From: CADDZO01 sp035294145
GTDB lineage: Bacteria; Chloroflexota; Dormibacteria; Dormibacterales; Dormibacteraceae
Assembly: GCA_035294145.1 (NCBI GenBank)
Contig: DATGLL010000007.1
Coordinates: forward strand, 1 to 14,651
DNA: 14,651 nucleotides
Reading direction: 5' to 3'
Under the pieces are notes generated by a model. The model did no database searches and was not told the origin of the DNA. It saw only the letters and a program-made list of their open reading frames with translations. Shown in pieces: positions 7,634 through 14,523 of the stretch (positions within the stretch are counted from its first letter, which is position 1; each line of letters begins with the position of its first letter). The translations under genes and the position numbers were made by a program.

Positions 7634-8238
7634 CTCCCCCCCTCCCGCGCCTCCTCCCCGGTGCAGTGGCGACGACGGCGCCGCTCCTCCTCCAGGATGG
7701 CCAGGACCTGCCCCACCGCCCGCTCGGCGTCGTCGTTGACGACCACGTGGTCGTAGCGCTCCGCGTAGGACATCTCCACCTCCGCCAGCCGCTGGCGGGC
7801 CTGCATCTCCTCCGGCGTCTCCGCCCCTCGCCGCCTCCGGCGGCGTGAGAGCTCCTCCATGGAGGGCGGGCTGATGAAGATGAGCAGGGCGTCGGGCCGA
7901 CGGCGTCGAACCTGCTCGGCACCCTGGACGTCGATCTTGAGGATCACGTCCCGGCCCTCCTGGCGCACCATCTCCACCCAGCTCTCCGGGGTCCCGTACA
8001 GGTAGCCGTTGACGACCGCGTGCTCCAAGAACAGGCCCTCGTCGACCAGGCGGCGGAAGGTCGGCTCGTCGACGAAGTAATAGTGCTCGCCCGGCACCTC
8101 GTAGGGTCGGCGAGGGCGGGTGGTGTAGGAGACGGAGTATCTGAGCCTGGGATCGCGCGGGAGCAGCATCTCGATCAACGTGTCCTTGCCCACCCCCCCC
8201 GGCCCTGAGAGCACGATCAGGAGGCCGGGGCAGCTCAC
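7630..8238 (-). CDS. gmk: Guanylate kinase
   Basis: Guanylate kinase phosphorylates GMP to GDP with ATP. The 202-residue protein has the P-loop GPGGVGKDT (12-20), YTTRPRRPYEVPG with the GMP-binding region following, HYYFVDEPTFRRLVDEGLFLE, and YGTP. Further on come DVILKIDVQGAEQVRR, FISPPSMEELSRR and an R-rich lid, and the family pattern YDHVVVNDD near the C-terminus. Two substitutions differ from the commonest form: GKD instead of GKS in the P-loop, and RPYE where RPGE is usual. I recall similar GKD P-loops in some Chloroflexota guanylate kinases, from memory only. The GTG start is fixed by a strong GGGAGG six bases upstream. The stop is coupled to coaBC. The Arg/Glu-rich C-terminal tail is lineage-specific. 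Confidence 0.95.
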   Translation of the reverse strand: MSCPGLLIVLSGPGGVGKDTLIEMLLPRDPRLRYSVSYTTRPRRPYEVPGEHYYFVDEPTFRRLVDEGLFLEHAVVNGYLYGTPESWVEMVRQEGRDVILKIDVQGAEQVRRRRPDALLIFISPPSMEELSRRRRRRGAETPEEMQARQRLAEVEMSYAERYDHVVVNDDAERAVGQVLAILEEERRRRRHCTGEEAREGGR

Positions 8239-8244
8239 CGAGGG

Positions 8245-8250
8245 CCTCCC
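8245..8250 (-). promoter_or_regulatory. Shine-Dalgarno of gmk
   Basis: GGGAGG on the minus strand ends six bases before the GTG at 8238. This decides the gmk start, because the open frame continues much further upstream through the pseudouridine synthase gene in another frame. Confidence 0.75.
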
Positions 8251-8344
8251 AGGCGGCTGTCGGCCTCCGCCGACGAGGGGGCCGCGGCTCGGGCGACAAC
8301 GCACCGGCGGCGCCGGGGGCCATCCGCCTGCCCTGGACGGCGGC

Positions 8345-9232
8345 TCATGACGACCGCAACCCCTCCCAGAACTCGCGCAGATCGGCCGGGGGTGGGCTCT
8401 CGAGCTCCATCTCCTGGCCGGTGCGTGGATGGCGGAGGCGGAGACGGTAGGCGTGCAGCAAGGGCCGGCCTGGCTCGCCAGGACGGGGGCGGCCGTAGAC
8501 CTCGTCGCCCACCACAGGATGCCCGAGGGCGGCGAGGTGGACCCGGATCTGATGGGTGCGCCCGGTCTCCAGGTCGCAGCGCACCAGGGTGTGGCCGCCC
8601 CTTCGTTCCAGGACCCGGACCCTGGTTCGCGCCGGCCGGCCCCCTTCCACCACCGCCATCCGGCGGCGGTCACGGGGGTGGCGGCCGATGGGGCCATCCA
8701 CGATCTGGTCGGGGGGCCCGATCCCGCCTCGGACCACGGCCAGGTAGGAACGGGAGAGGGTGCGCGCGGCGAGCTGCGCGGCCAGGGCGCGGTGGGCCGC
8801 GTCCGTGCGTGCGGCGAGGATGAGCCCCGAGGTCCCCCGGTCGAGGCGATGCACGATCCCTGGCCTGGCCGCTCCCCCGACCGCCGACCAGGGCCCCCCC
8901 ATGCCCAAGAGGGCGTGGACGAGCGTGCCCGAGTGGTGCCCCGGGGCGGGATGGACCACCATCCCGGCGGGCTTGTCCACCACCACCAGATCCGCGTCGT
9001 CATACAGCACCCGCAAGGGGACGCGCTCCGGACTGGGCTCCAGGGCCTGAGGACGGGGCGCCTGGTACTCGATGAGATCCCCCTCACGGACGGGGTCGGC
9101 GGGGCGAAGGGGACGTCCACCGCACCAGACGAGGCCCTGACGTGCCAGCCGTGCCGCGGCCGAGCGGCTCAGCGTCGGGTCCAGCTCGGCCAGGACCCGG
9201 TCGAGCCGGCCGGCCGTCCCCTTGACCCTCAA
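8345..9232 (-). CDS. rluD: RluD-family 23S rRNA pseudouridine synthase (RluA group)
   Basis: This enzyme converts uridines in RNA, typically in 23S rRNA helix 69 for RluD, to pseudouridine. The 295-residue protein has an N-terminal S4 RNA-binding domain (about 1-60: GRLDRVLAELDPTLSRSAAARL). The catalytic domain has LVVVDKPAGMVVHPAPGH (82-99) and HRLDRGTSGLILAART (128-143) with catalytic Asp131. The closing motif is GRTHQIRVHLAALGHPVVGD (224-243). RluA, RluC and RluD subfamilies cannot be separated with certainty by eye; the S4 domain and the lspA neighbour favour the RluD/YlyB type. The start is TTG at 9232, overlapping the lspA TGA as TTGA. A gap of 106 bp follows before gmk. Confidence 0.92.
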   Translation of the reverse strand: MRVKGTAGRLDRVLAELDPTLSRSAAARLARQGLVWCGGRPLRPADPVREGDLIEYQAPRPQALEPSPERVPLRVLYDDADLVVVDKPAGMVVHPAPGHHSGTLVHALLGMGGPWSAVGGAARPGIVHRLDRGTSGLILAARTDAAHRALAAQLAARTLSRSYLAVVRGGIGPPDQIVDGPIGRHPRDRRRMAVVEGGRPARTRVRVLERRGGHTLVRCDLETGRTHQIRVHLAALGHPVVGDEVYGRPRPGEPGRPLLHAYRLRLRHPRTGQEMELESPPPADLREFWEGLRSS

Positions 9233-9681
9233 TCGCCGTGTCTCGCCCGTCGCAGGTACCCGACCAGGATCAGCGCCACCCCGACGGTGATCGCGGAGTC
9301 GGCGACGTTGAACACCGGCCAGAAGTGGAGGGCGATGAAGTCGGTCACGGTGCCGTGCACCATACGGTCATAGCCGTTCCCCACCGTCCCCCCCATGATC
9401 AGCCCCAGCACCGTTCCGGTCCAGGCGCTCATCGGGGTGCGGACCGCGTACAGGAGCAGGCCCGCGCTCACCAGCACCGAGGCGATCAAGAAGAGCAGGG
9501 TCGCCTGAGGAGCGATGCCGAACGCCGCCCCCGAGTTGTGGGTGTTGGCGATCCAGAGGTGGGGGAGGACCTGGACCTCCCGCCCCGGCGCCACCAAGGC
9601 CTGGACCAGGATCTTCGTCACCCGGTCGAGGATCACGACCCCAACCGCGACCAGGGCGAAGCACACCTGGCCCGGGCTCAC
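9229..9681 (-). CDS. lspA: Lipoprotein signal peptidase (signal peptidase II)
   Basis: LspA removes the signal peptide from lipidated prolipoproteins in the cytoplasmic membrane. The 150-residue protein has four hydrophobic segments (about 6-28, 60-80, 86-103, 128-144). The family motifs are LDRVTK (18-23), NSGAAFG (49-55), GNGYDR (101-106), VTDF with catalytic Asp114, and NVADS with catalytic Asp128. The GTG start at 9681 shares a GTGA with the ileS stop; the open frame upstream of it is a shadow of ileS. The ileS-lspA-rluD order is common in several bacterial phyla. A likely local substrate is the putative lipoprotein encoded further down the cluster. Confidence 0.95.
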   Translation of the reverse strand: MSPGQVCFALVAVGVVILDRVTKILVQALVAPGREVQVLPHLWIANTHNSGAAFGIAPQATLLFLIASVLVSAGLLLYAVRTPMSAWTGTVLGLIMGGTVGNGYDRMVHGTVTDFIALHFWPVFNVADSAITVGVALILVGYLRRARHGD

Positions 9682-12533
9682 GACGAACGCTCGAGCCCGA
9701 TCCACAGGTCCCCGTCCACCTCCACCCCGCCCATCCCGTCCGGCCGCTCGGGGCGCATGGTCACGGCCAGGGTCTCCGCCGCCACGTAGCGCCCGAAGCG
9801 CTCCAACGCCTCCGCCCACGCGCCACGCGCCTGATAGTAGAGGTGGATGCGATCCTCGATCGCGAGGCCGGTTCGCTTGCGAAGGTCCTGGACGTGCCGG
9901 ACCGCCTCCCTGGCCAGGCCCTCCAGCCGCAGCTCCTCCGTGACCGTGGTGTCGAGGGAGAGGGCGGGGCCCACCCGTAGCTCCTTGACGTTGAGCTCCT
10001 CGCACACGATGGCCGCCACCTCGGGGCGGAAGGCGCGGGGCACGGTGAGCGAGGGGAGAGGCTGGCGGACCCGGATGCGAGCGGCGTCGCGCGCCGCCAG
10101 GCCGGCCTGGACCGCCTCGCGCGCCTCCGCCATCTCCTGCTCCAGATCCACGTCCCGGGCCGTGGGATCCGCCGTCGGCCAGGCAGCCAGGTGCACGCTC
10201 TCATCCTGACAGAGGTTGCGGTGGATGGCCTCGGCGATGAAGGGCGTGAAGGGTGCGAGCAGCCGGGCCAGCGTCACCAGCGCCTGGTAGAGGGTCTGGT
10301 GCGCGGCCAGCTTGTCGAGGTCCGATCCCGACTTCCAGAACCGCCGGCGGGAGCGCCGCACGTACCAGTTCGAGAGGTCGTCCACGAAGGCCTCGATCGG
10401 CCGGGCGGCCCCGGTGACGTCGTAGCGCTCCAAGGCCCGGTCCACGGTCTCGACCAGGTGGCTCAGCCGCGAGAGCAGCCAGCGATCCAGCACCGGGCGT
10501 CGCTCCAGCGGCACCGGCGCCTCCCGCCCGGGTTCGAAGCCGTCCACGTTGGCGTAGGTGACGAAGAAGTGGTAGACGTTCCAGAGCGTCAACAGGAAGC
10601 GGCGGACGATCTCCTTGAACGCCCCCTCACCGGCACGGTAGTTCTCCCCGACCCCGGTCGAGGTGTAGAAGAACCAGCGCACGGCGTCCGCCCCGTAGGT
10701 CTCGAACAGGTAGTCGGGATCGAGCACGTTGCCCCGGGACTTGCTCTGCTTGCGGCCCTGGGCGTCGAGCAGGAGGCCGAGGCAGATCACGTTCCGGTAG
10801 GCGTTGCGGCCGAAGAGGATGGTGGAGATGGCCAGCAAGGAGTAGAACCAGCCCCGGGTCTGGTCCATCGCCTCGCAGATGAAGTCGGCGGGGAACGAGG
10901 ACTCGAACTCCTCCCGTCCCCGGTGGGGGTACCCACGCTGGGCGAAGGGCATGGAGCCGGAGTCGAACCAGACGTCCAGGACCTCCGGCACCCGGCTCAT
11001 CTGCCCTCCACAGCTCGGGCAGGGGAGCTTCACCCGGTCGATGGAGGGACGGTGCAGGTCGGCATCCGGAGGCAGCCCGAGCTCCTCGGCCGAGCCCACG
11101 CAGCGTCGGGCGCCACAGGCATCGCAGATCCAGAAGGGGAGCGGCGTCCCCCAGTAGCGGGTGCGGGAGATGGCCCAGTCGACGTTGTTCTCCAGCCAGT
11201 CCCCCATCCGGCCCGTCCGCACATGGGCTGGGACCCAGTTGGTCGCCAGGTTGTTGGCCAAGAGCTCCTCCTTGACCGCCGTGGTGCGAACGTACCAGGA
11301 GTCCAGCGCGTAGTAGAGGAGCGGGGTCCGGCAGCGCCAGCAGAAGGGGTACGTGTGCCGGATCTGGCCGGAGCGGTAGAGCAACCCGCGCCCCCGGAGG
11401 TCGTCCACGATGTGGGCGTCCGCCTCCTTGACGAACATCCCCGCGAACTTCCCCACCTCGGGCACGAACCGGCCCTGCAGGTCGACTGTGTGCCGGAAGG
11501 GGATGCCTTGCTCGCGGCAGAGCCGGAGGTCGTCGGCGCCGTAGGCGGCGGCGGTGTGGACGATGCCGGTGCCCTCCTCGACCGACACGAAGTCGGCGGC
11601 CACCACGTGCCAAGCCCGCTGGTCGTCCCCCATCCACTCCCTGAGGTAGGGGAAGACCGGCTCGTAGGACCAGCCGACCAGGTCGGCGCCCTTCATGCGC
11701 TCGACCACCTCGTACGGTCCCTCCAGGACCTCCAGCCGAGCCTCGGCGAGGATCAGCTCCTCGCCCTGCTGGCGGACCCGGACGTAGTCGAGGTCCTCGC
11801 CCACCGCCAGGGCCACGTTGCCGGGCAAGGTCCAGGGCGTCGTCGTCCAGGCGAGGAAGCTGGTGCCAGGATCGTCGCGGAGCCGGAAGCGCACGAAGAC
11901 GCTGGGATCCGGGGTGTCGTCCTGCCACCCCTGGGCCAGCTCATGGCTCGACAGCGGGGTCATGCAGCGCGGGCAGTAGGGGGCGACCCGGAAGTCCTGG
12001 TAGATGAGCCCGCGATCCCACATCGTCTTGAGCGCCCACCAGACCGACTGGATGTAGTCGGAGGTCAGGGTCCAGTAGGCGTGCTCGTAGTCCTGCCAGA
12101 AGGCCATCCGACGCGAGAAGCGGGTCCAGGCGTCGACGTAGCGATAGACGCTCTGCCGGCAGAGCTCGTTGAAGCGCTCGATGCCGAACTCCTCGATCTG
12201 CTGCTTGCCGGAGATGCCGAGCTGCTTCTCCACCTCCAGCTCGACCGGGAGCCCGTGGGTGTCCCAGCCAGCCTTGCGCTCGACGAAGTCACCCTTCATC
12301 GTCCGGTAGCGAGGGAAGAGGTCCTTGAAGGCCCTCGCCTCGACGTGGTGGGTGCCGGGCATCCCGTTGGCCGTCGGGGGCCCCTCGTAGAAGACGAACC
12401 GTGGGCCGCCGCGACGCCGGGCCAGGCTCTCCTCGAACGTGCCCTCCCGCTCCCACAGCTCGACGATCTGCCGCTCCATCGCCGGCAGGTCGGGCTTCGC
12501 GGTGACCTCCTCGAACGTCCTCTTGGTCTGCAT
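9678..12533 (-). CDS. ileS: Isoleucyl-tRNA synthetase, type-2-like (IleS2)
   Basis: The enzyme charges tRNA-Ile with isoleucine and edits valine. At 951 residues it shows IleS landmarks: GPPTANGMPGTHHV (51-64) at the HIGH site, GWDTHGLPVELEVEKQLGI, and PYCPRCMTPLSSHELAQGW. The CP1 editing site has the threonine-rich WTTTPWTLPGN (229-239) and GTGIVHTAAAYGADD with Asp334. Further CxxC pairs lie at 187/190, 398/401, 470/473 and 505/508. The KMSKS loop reads KQSKS (595-599). The GWDTHGLP/GIERFN style and the HIGH site reading GTHH place it with type 2. The C-terminal region runs from ELNVKEL (846-852) almost directly into the LDTTVTEELRLEGLARE block, so about 80 residues common in longer type-2 enzymes are missing. 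The ATG start at 12533 has GCGAGG nine bases upstream; an in-frame start at 12605 adds an unsupported 24 residues. Confidence 0.97.
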   Translation of the reverse strand: MQTKRTFEEVTAKPDLPAMERQIVELWEREGTFEESLARRRGGPRFVFYEGPPTANGMPGTHHVEARAFKDLFPRYRTMKGDFVERKAGWDTHGLPVELEVEKQLGISGKQQIEEFGIERFNELCRQSVYRYVDAWTRFSRRMAFWQDYEHAYWTLTSDYIQSVWWALKTMWDRGLIYQDFRVAPYCPRCMTPLSSHELAQGWQDDTPDPSVFVRFRLRDDPGTSFLAWTTTPWTLPGNVALAVGEDLDYVRVRQQGEELILAEARLEVLEGPYEVVERMKGADLVGWSYEPVFPYLREWMGDDQRAWHVVAADFVSVEEGTGIVHTAAAYGADDLRLCREQGIPFRHTVDLQGRFVPEVGKFAGMFVKEADAHIVDDLRGRGLLYRSGQIRHTYPFCWRCRTPLLYYALDSWYVRTTAVKEELLANNLATNWVPAHVRTGRMGDWLENNVDWAISRTRYWGTPLPFWICDACGARRCVGSAEELGLPPDADLHRPSIDRVKLPCPSCGGQMSRVPEVLDVWFDSGSMPFAQRGYPHRGREEFESSFPADFICEAMDQTRGWFYSLLAISTILFGRNAYRNVICLGLLLDAQGRKQSKSRGNVLDPDYLFETYGADAVRWFFYTSTGVGENYRAGEGAFKEIVRRFLLTLWNVYHFFVTYANVDGFEPGREAPVPLERRPVLDRWLLSRLSHLVETVDRALERYDVTGAARPIEAFVDDLSNWYVRRSRRRFWKSGSDLDKLAAHQTLYQALVTLARLLAPFTPFIAEAIHRNLCQDESVHLAAWPTADPTARDVDLEQEMAEAREAVQAGLAARDAARIRVRQPLPSLTVPRAFRPEVAAIVCEELNVKELRVGPALSLDTTVTEELRLEGLAREAVRHVQDLRKRTGLAIEDRIHLYYQARGAWAEALERFGRYVAAETLAVTMRPERPDGMGGVEVDGDLWIGLERSS

Positions 12534-12656
12534 ATGCGTCGTCCTCGCAGGGTCGACTGGGGGACGAGCGGTCAGGGCACGTCGCCACCCACCTTCTGGG
12601 ACCACGGGGACACCACCGCCGCGGCAGGCATCGAGCCCCTGACGGCGGCCCAGCTC

Positions 12657-12740
12657 GGAGTGACCTCGGCCCGCCGACGCTCACCCGTCCCGACCTGCGC
12701 CGGTTGCCCTCGACGGCTGGCGGCGGGTCTACCCGTCTCC
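12657..12740 (-). promoter_or_regulatory. Possible T-box-like Stem I in the ileS leader (doubtful)
   Basis: Read on the minus strand, this segment opens with GGAGACGGGTAGA and closes with GGTCACTCC. Outer pairing GGAG (12737-12740) with CTCC (12657-12660) encloses an inner perfect stem, CCCGCCG (12721-12727) with CGGCGGG (12670-12676). Actinobacterial ileS T-boxes, as I remember them, have a GTAG motif on the 5' side and ATCACTCC on the specifier side. That resembles what is seen here. Against it, the specifier trinucleotide would be GTC (Val) rather than ATC (Ile), and no canonical TGGNACCGCG bulge lies between here and the ATG. It may be a divergent T-box, a decayed one, or chance GC-rich pairing. 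Confidence 0.2.
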
Positions 12741-12818
12741 TTCGTCGCCGTTTGGGGCGTTAAGTTTACCGAGAGACGGTATTGCCGATCGCCCTCGGGC
12801 GGGTCCCATGTCGTATCT

Positions 12819-12825
12819 AGGAGAG
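12819..12825 (+). promoter_or_regulatory. Shine-Dalgarno deciding the pseudokinase start
   Basis: AGGAGAG lies nine bases before the ATG at 12835. The in-frame ATG at 12808 has no such sequence ahead of it, so the downstream ATG is preferred and the nine extra residues are left out. Confidence 0.6.
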
Positions 12826-12834
12826 ACCACGAGC

Positions 12835-14406
12835 ATGGCGCTAGGAGTCGGCGACAGGCTAGGATCTCTCCGGATCGACGAGCCCCTCGGTGAGGGAAGG
12901 CTGGGCACGGCCTACCGCGCCTCCCATCCCGAGCAAGGGCCGGTCGTGGTCAAGCTCCTGCACCGGCTGCGGGCGGCGGGTGCCCCGGAGCGCTTCCTCG
13001 CCCTCGCCAGCCGTCTCGCCGAGGTCACCCACCCCAACCTGGCGCAGGTCCTCGAGTACGGGGTCCACGAGGACGTGCCCTACCTGGTGGTCGAGGCGGC
13101 GGGGGGCGTCCCGCTCGACCTCCGCTTCCCCGTCGGGCCGCCGCCGACCGCCGTCGCCCTCCCGATCCTGAGCGCGGTGGCCGCGGCCCTCGACCACCTG
13201 CACCACCTCGGTCTGGTCCACGGCGGTCTGGCCGCCCACCAAGTCTTGCTCGACGACCGCGACCGACCGACGGTCACCGACTTCGGCCTCTGGCCCCTGT
13301 GGGCGATGGCCGAGGGCGCCGGTGACGCCGTCGCCGACGCGGCTCCCGAGCTCCTCGCCGGGGCGGCGCCGACCGCCGCCAGCGACCGGTACGCGTTCGC
13401 CGTTCTGGCCCACCGGCTGCTCGCCGGCGGCCCGCCCCCACCGGTCGGGCCCGGTCAGGCCGCCGCTCAGCCCGACGGCCTTCCCCCGGCCCTCGGCGTC
13501 GAGCCAGAGGGGCGCGTGGGCGAGGCCCTGGCCAGGGGCCTCGAGCGAGAGCCGGAGGCCCGCTGGGAGAGCTGCGGGGCCATGGTCGGCGCGCTCCGTG
13601 CGGCGATCGCGCAAGACATCCCCCCGCTCGTGATCACCCCCCCGGGGGAGGCCGGGCCCGGACCAACCGGCTGGCGGCGCCAGGGCCTGGTCTACGGGGC
13701 CGGCGCCGTGGGGGTGGCGGCGGCGATCGTCCTGGGCCGGGCGGTCTGGAGCGGCCCGGACGTGGTGGCGGTGGGGCTCTCCAGCTCGACGGTCGCCCCC
13801 GGCCAGGTGGTCGTGGTCAGCGCCGTCAACCTCCCGGCCGAGCAGAGCGGGACGGTGGTGTTGCACAGCCAGCCGGTGACCCTCGGCAGCTTTCGGGCCA
13901 ACGCCCAAGGAGAGGTCCGTGTGCGTGTGACCATCCCCCGCTGGACGCCTCCCGGCCAGCACCACCTAGCGCTGTGCTGGAGGGGCGCCTGTCAGGGCGA
14001 CGCCCGGCTCAACGTCCTCGCCCTGCCGTCCTCGCCCATCCCGCCACCGACCCCGAAGGCCGGTATCTCGAGAACGTCCTCACTGCCGCCCCCGCCGGCG
14101 GTCCAGGGGGCCCCACCACCCACGCCGGCCCACCAGCCCAGGTCCACCAAGACGAGCACGGCCCACCACAGCGCCTCCGCGGCCCCGGCTCCGGCTCCGG
14201 CTCCAGCCCCCTCCTCGTCGACGCCGCCGCCGACCTCGACGCCGCCGCCGCCCCCGACGCCGCCGCCTCCGACCTCGACCCCGCCGCCTCCGACCTCGAC
14301 GCCGACGCCGCCGCCTCCGACCTCGACCCCGCCGCCACCGACGCCGACCCCGTCCGCCACCGCCTCGGCGACCTCTCCCGGCGCGAACGCCGTTGCCGCT
14401 GAGTAA
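12835..14406 (+). CDS. Hanks-type Ser/Thr kinase-like membrane protein, predicted pseudokinase
   Basis: The 523-residue protein has a cytoplasmic kinase fold (about 1-260), a membrane span (about 283-302), and an exported Ig-like domain (about 309-395, SSSTVAPGQVVVVSAVNLPA...). A Pro/Thr/Ser-rich tail follows. Kinase landmarks are the glycine loop LGEGRLG (18-24), Lys40 in VVVKLL, THPN (65-68), DFG (149-151), PEL (171-173) and SDRYAFAV (183-190). Catalytic residues are lost: HRDLKPxN reads HGGLAAHQ (129-136), so the catalytic Asp, Lys and metal-binding Asn are Gly, Ala and Gln. The helix-C Glu position appears to be Leu57. Phosphotransfer is therefore unlikely; a sensing or scaffold role is inference. 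The last residues AVAAE and the TAA stop lie in the conserved end of the right TnpB element, so the native C-terminus may have been altered. It is transcribed divergently from ileS. Confidence 0.85.
   Translation: MALGVGDRLGSLRIDEPLGEGRLGTAYRASHPEQGPVVVKLLHRLRAAGAPERFLALASRLAEVTHPNLAQVLEYGVHEDVPYLVVEAAGGVPLDLRFPVGPPPTAVALPILSAVAAALDHLHHLGLVHGGLAAHQVLLDDRDRPTVTDFGLWPLWAMAEGAGDAVADAAPELLAGAAPTAASDRYAFAVLAHRLLAGGPPPPVGPGQAAAQPDGLPPALGVEPEGRVGEALARGLEREPEARWESCGAMVGALRAAIAQDIPPLVITPPGEAGPGPTGWRRQGLVYGAGAVGVAAAIVLGRAVWSGPDVVAVGLSSSTVAPGQVVVVSAVNLPAEQSGTVVLHSQPVTLGSFRANAQGEVRVRVTIPRWTPPGQHHLALCWRGACQGDARLNVLALPSSPIPPPTPKAGISRTSSLPPPPAVQGAPPPTPAHQPRSTKTSTAHHSASAAPAPAPAPAPSSSTPPPTSTPPPPPTPPPPTSTPPPPTSTPTPPPPTSTPPPPTPTPSATASATSPGANAVAAE
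14170..14352 (+). repeat. Low-complexity tandem repeats coding the Pro/Thr/Ser tail
   Basis: A run of GCTCCG units codes for alternating Pro-Ala (about 14185-14210). It is followed by imperfect 21-27 bp repeats built around CCGCCTCCGACCTCGAC, coding TSTPPPP units four to five times. The encoded tail is extended and exported, of the kind found as a wall-spanning linker or O-glycosylated stalk. All six frames stay open here because of the composition, so other frames are not genes. Repeat number may vary between strains or be mis-assembled. Confidence 0.8.
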
Positions 14407-14523
14407 GCGATAGTCTCATACGGCACCCCTCACGGGGTTGCCCTCGCGGGCTTCGCGCTTCCCCGCCGCGTGCCCGAGAAGCCCGGGTCTTACCGCGGCT
14501 CTGCGCTTCACGAAGGCTCCAAC
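14389..14523 (-). ncRNA. Candidate omega-RNA (reRNA) scaffold, right copy
   Basis: By analogy with studied TnpB systems, a guide RNA would run on the minus strand through the tnpB 3' end and the right end, using the flank as guide. With the boundary at 14389, the guide would be read from about 14388 down to 14369, inside the pseudokinase coding sequence. The hairpins at 14422-14442 and 14448-14484 are shared with the left copy. The 5' limit is arbitrary, set where the left copy is cut off by the window. Confidence 0.3.

Larger units (their letters stand above)
12534..12834. promoter_or_regulatory. Divergent intergenic region between ileS and the pseudokinase gene
   Basis: These 301 bp must contain the promoters for ileS (minus strand) and the kinase-like gene (plus strand). 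The only AT-rich island is at about 12760-12785 (TTAAGTTTACC and TATTGCC). On the minus strand it offers TAAACT as a possible -10, but no convincing -35 can be paired at 17-18 bases in either direction. The ileS Shine-Dalgarno GCGAGG lies at 12543-12548 on the minus strand. A structured T-box-like leader may occupy 12657-12740. Confidence 0.5.

Noticed and set aside
8259..8274. GTCGGC-CTCC-GCCGAC hairpin in the gap before gmk
   Set aside because: A six-bp stem without a T-run is expected often in DNA of this composition, and nothing else marks it as a terminator or operator.
12808..12834. Upstream ATG giving nine extra residues on the pseudokinase
   Set aside because: No Shine-Dalgarno precedes it, whereas AGGAGAG precedes the ATG at 12835.
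10191..12893. A 900-codon plus-strand open frame opposite ileS
   Set aside because: It arises from high GC and third-position bias of ileS. Its composition is repetitive Gly/Val/Glu/Pro without domains, and it runs across the ileS promoter region.
14170..14352. Tandem repeats as a CRISPR-like array
   Set aside because: The units are short and contiguous with no spacers, and they are in frame as Pro/Thr codons.
13974..14402. Plus-strand frame with Asp/Ala repeats in the tail region
   Set aside because: It is an alternative frame of the same tandem repeats with no independent start signal. The Pro/Thr frame continues the Ig-like domain.
13992..14426. Minus-strand Gly/Val-rich frame opposite the Pro/Thr tail
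   Set aside because: It is the reverse complement of the coding repeats. The PE_PGRS-like look comes from composition only.
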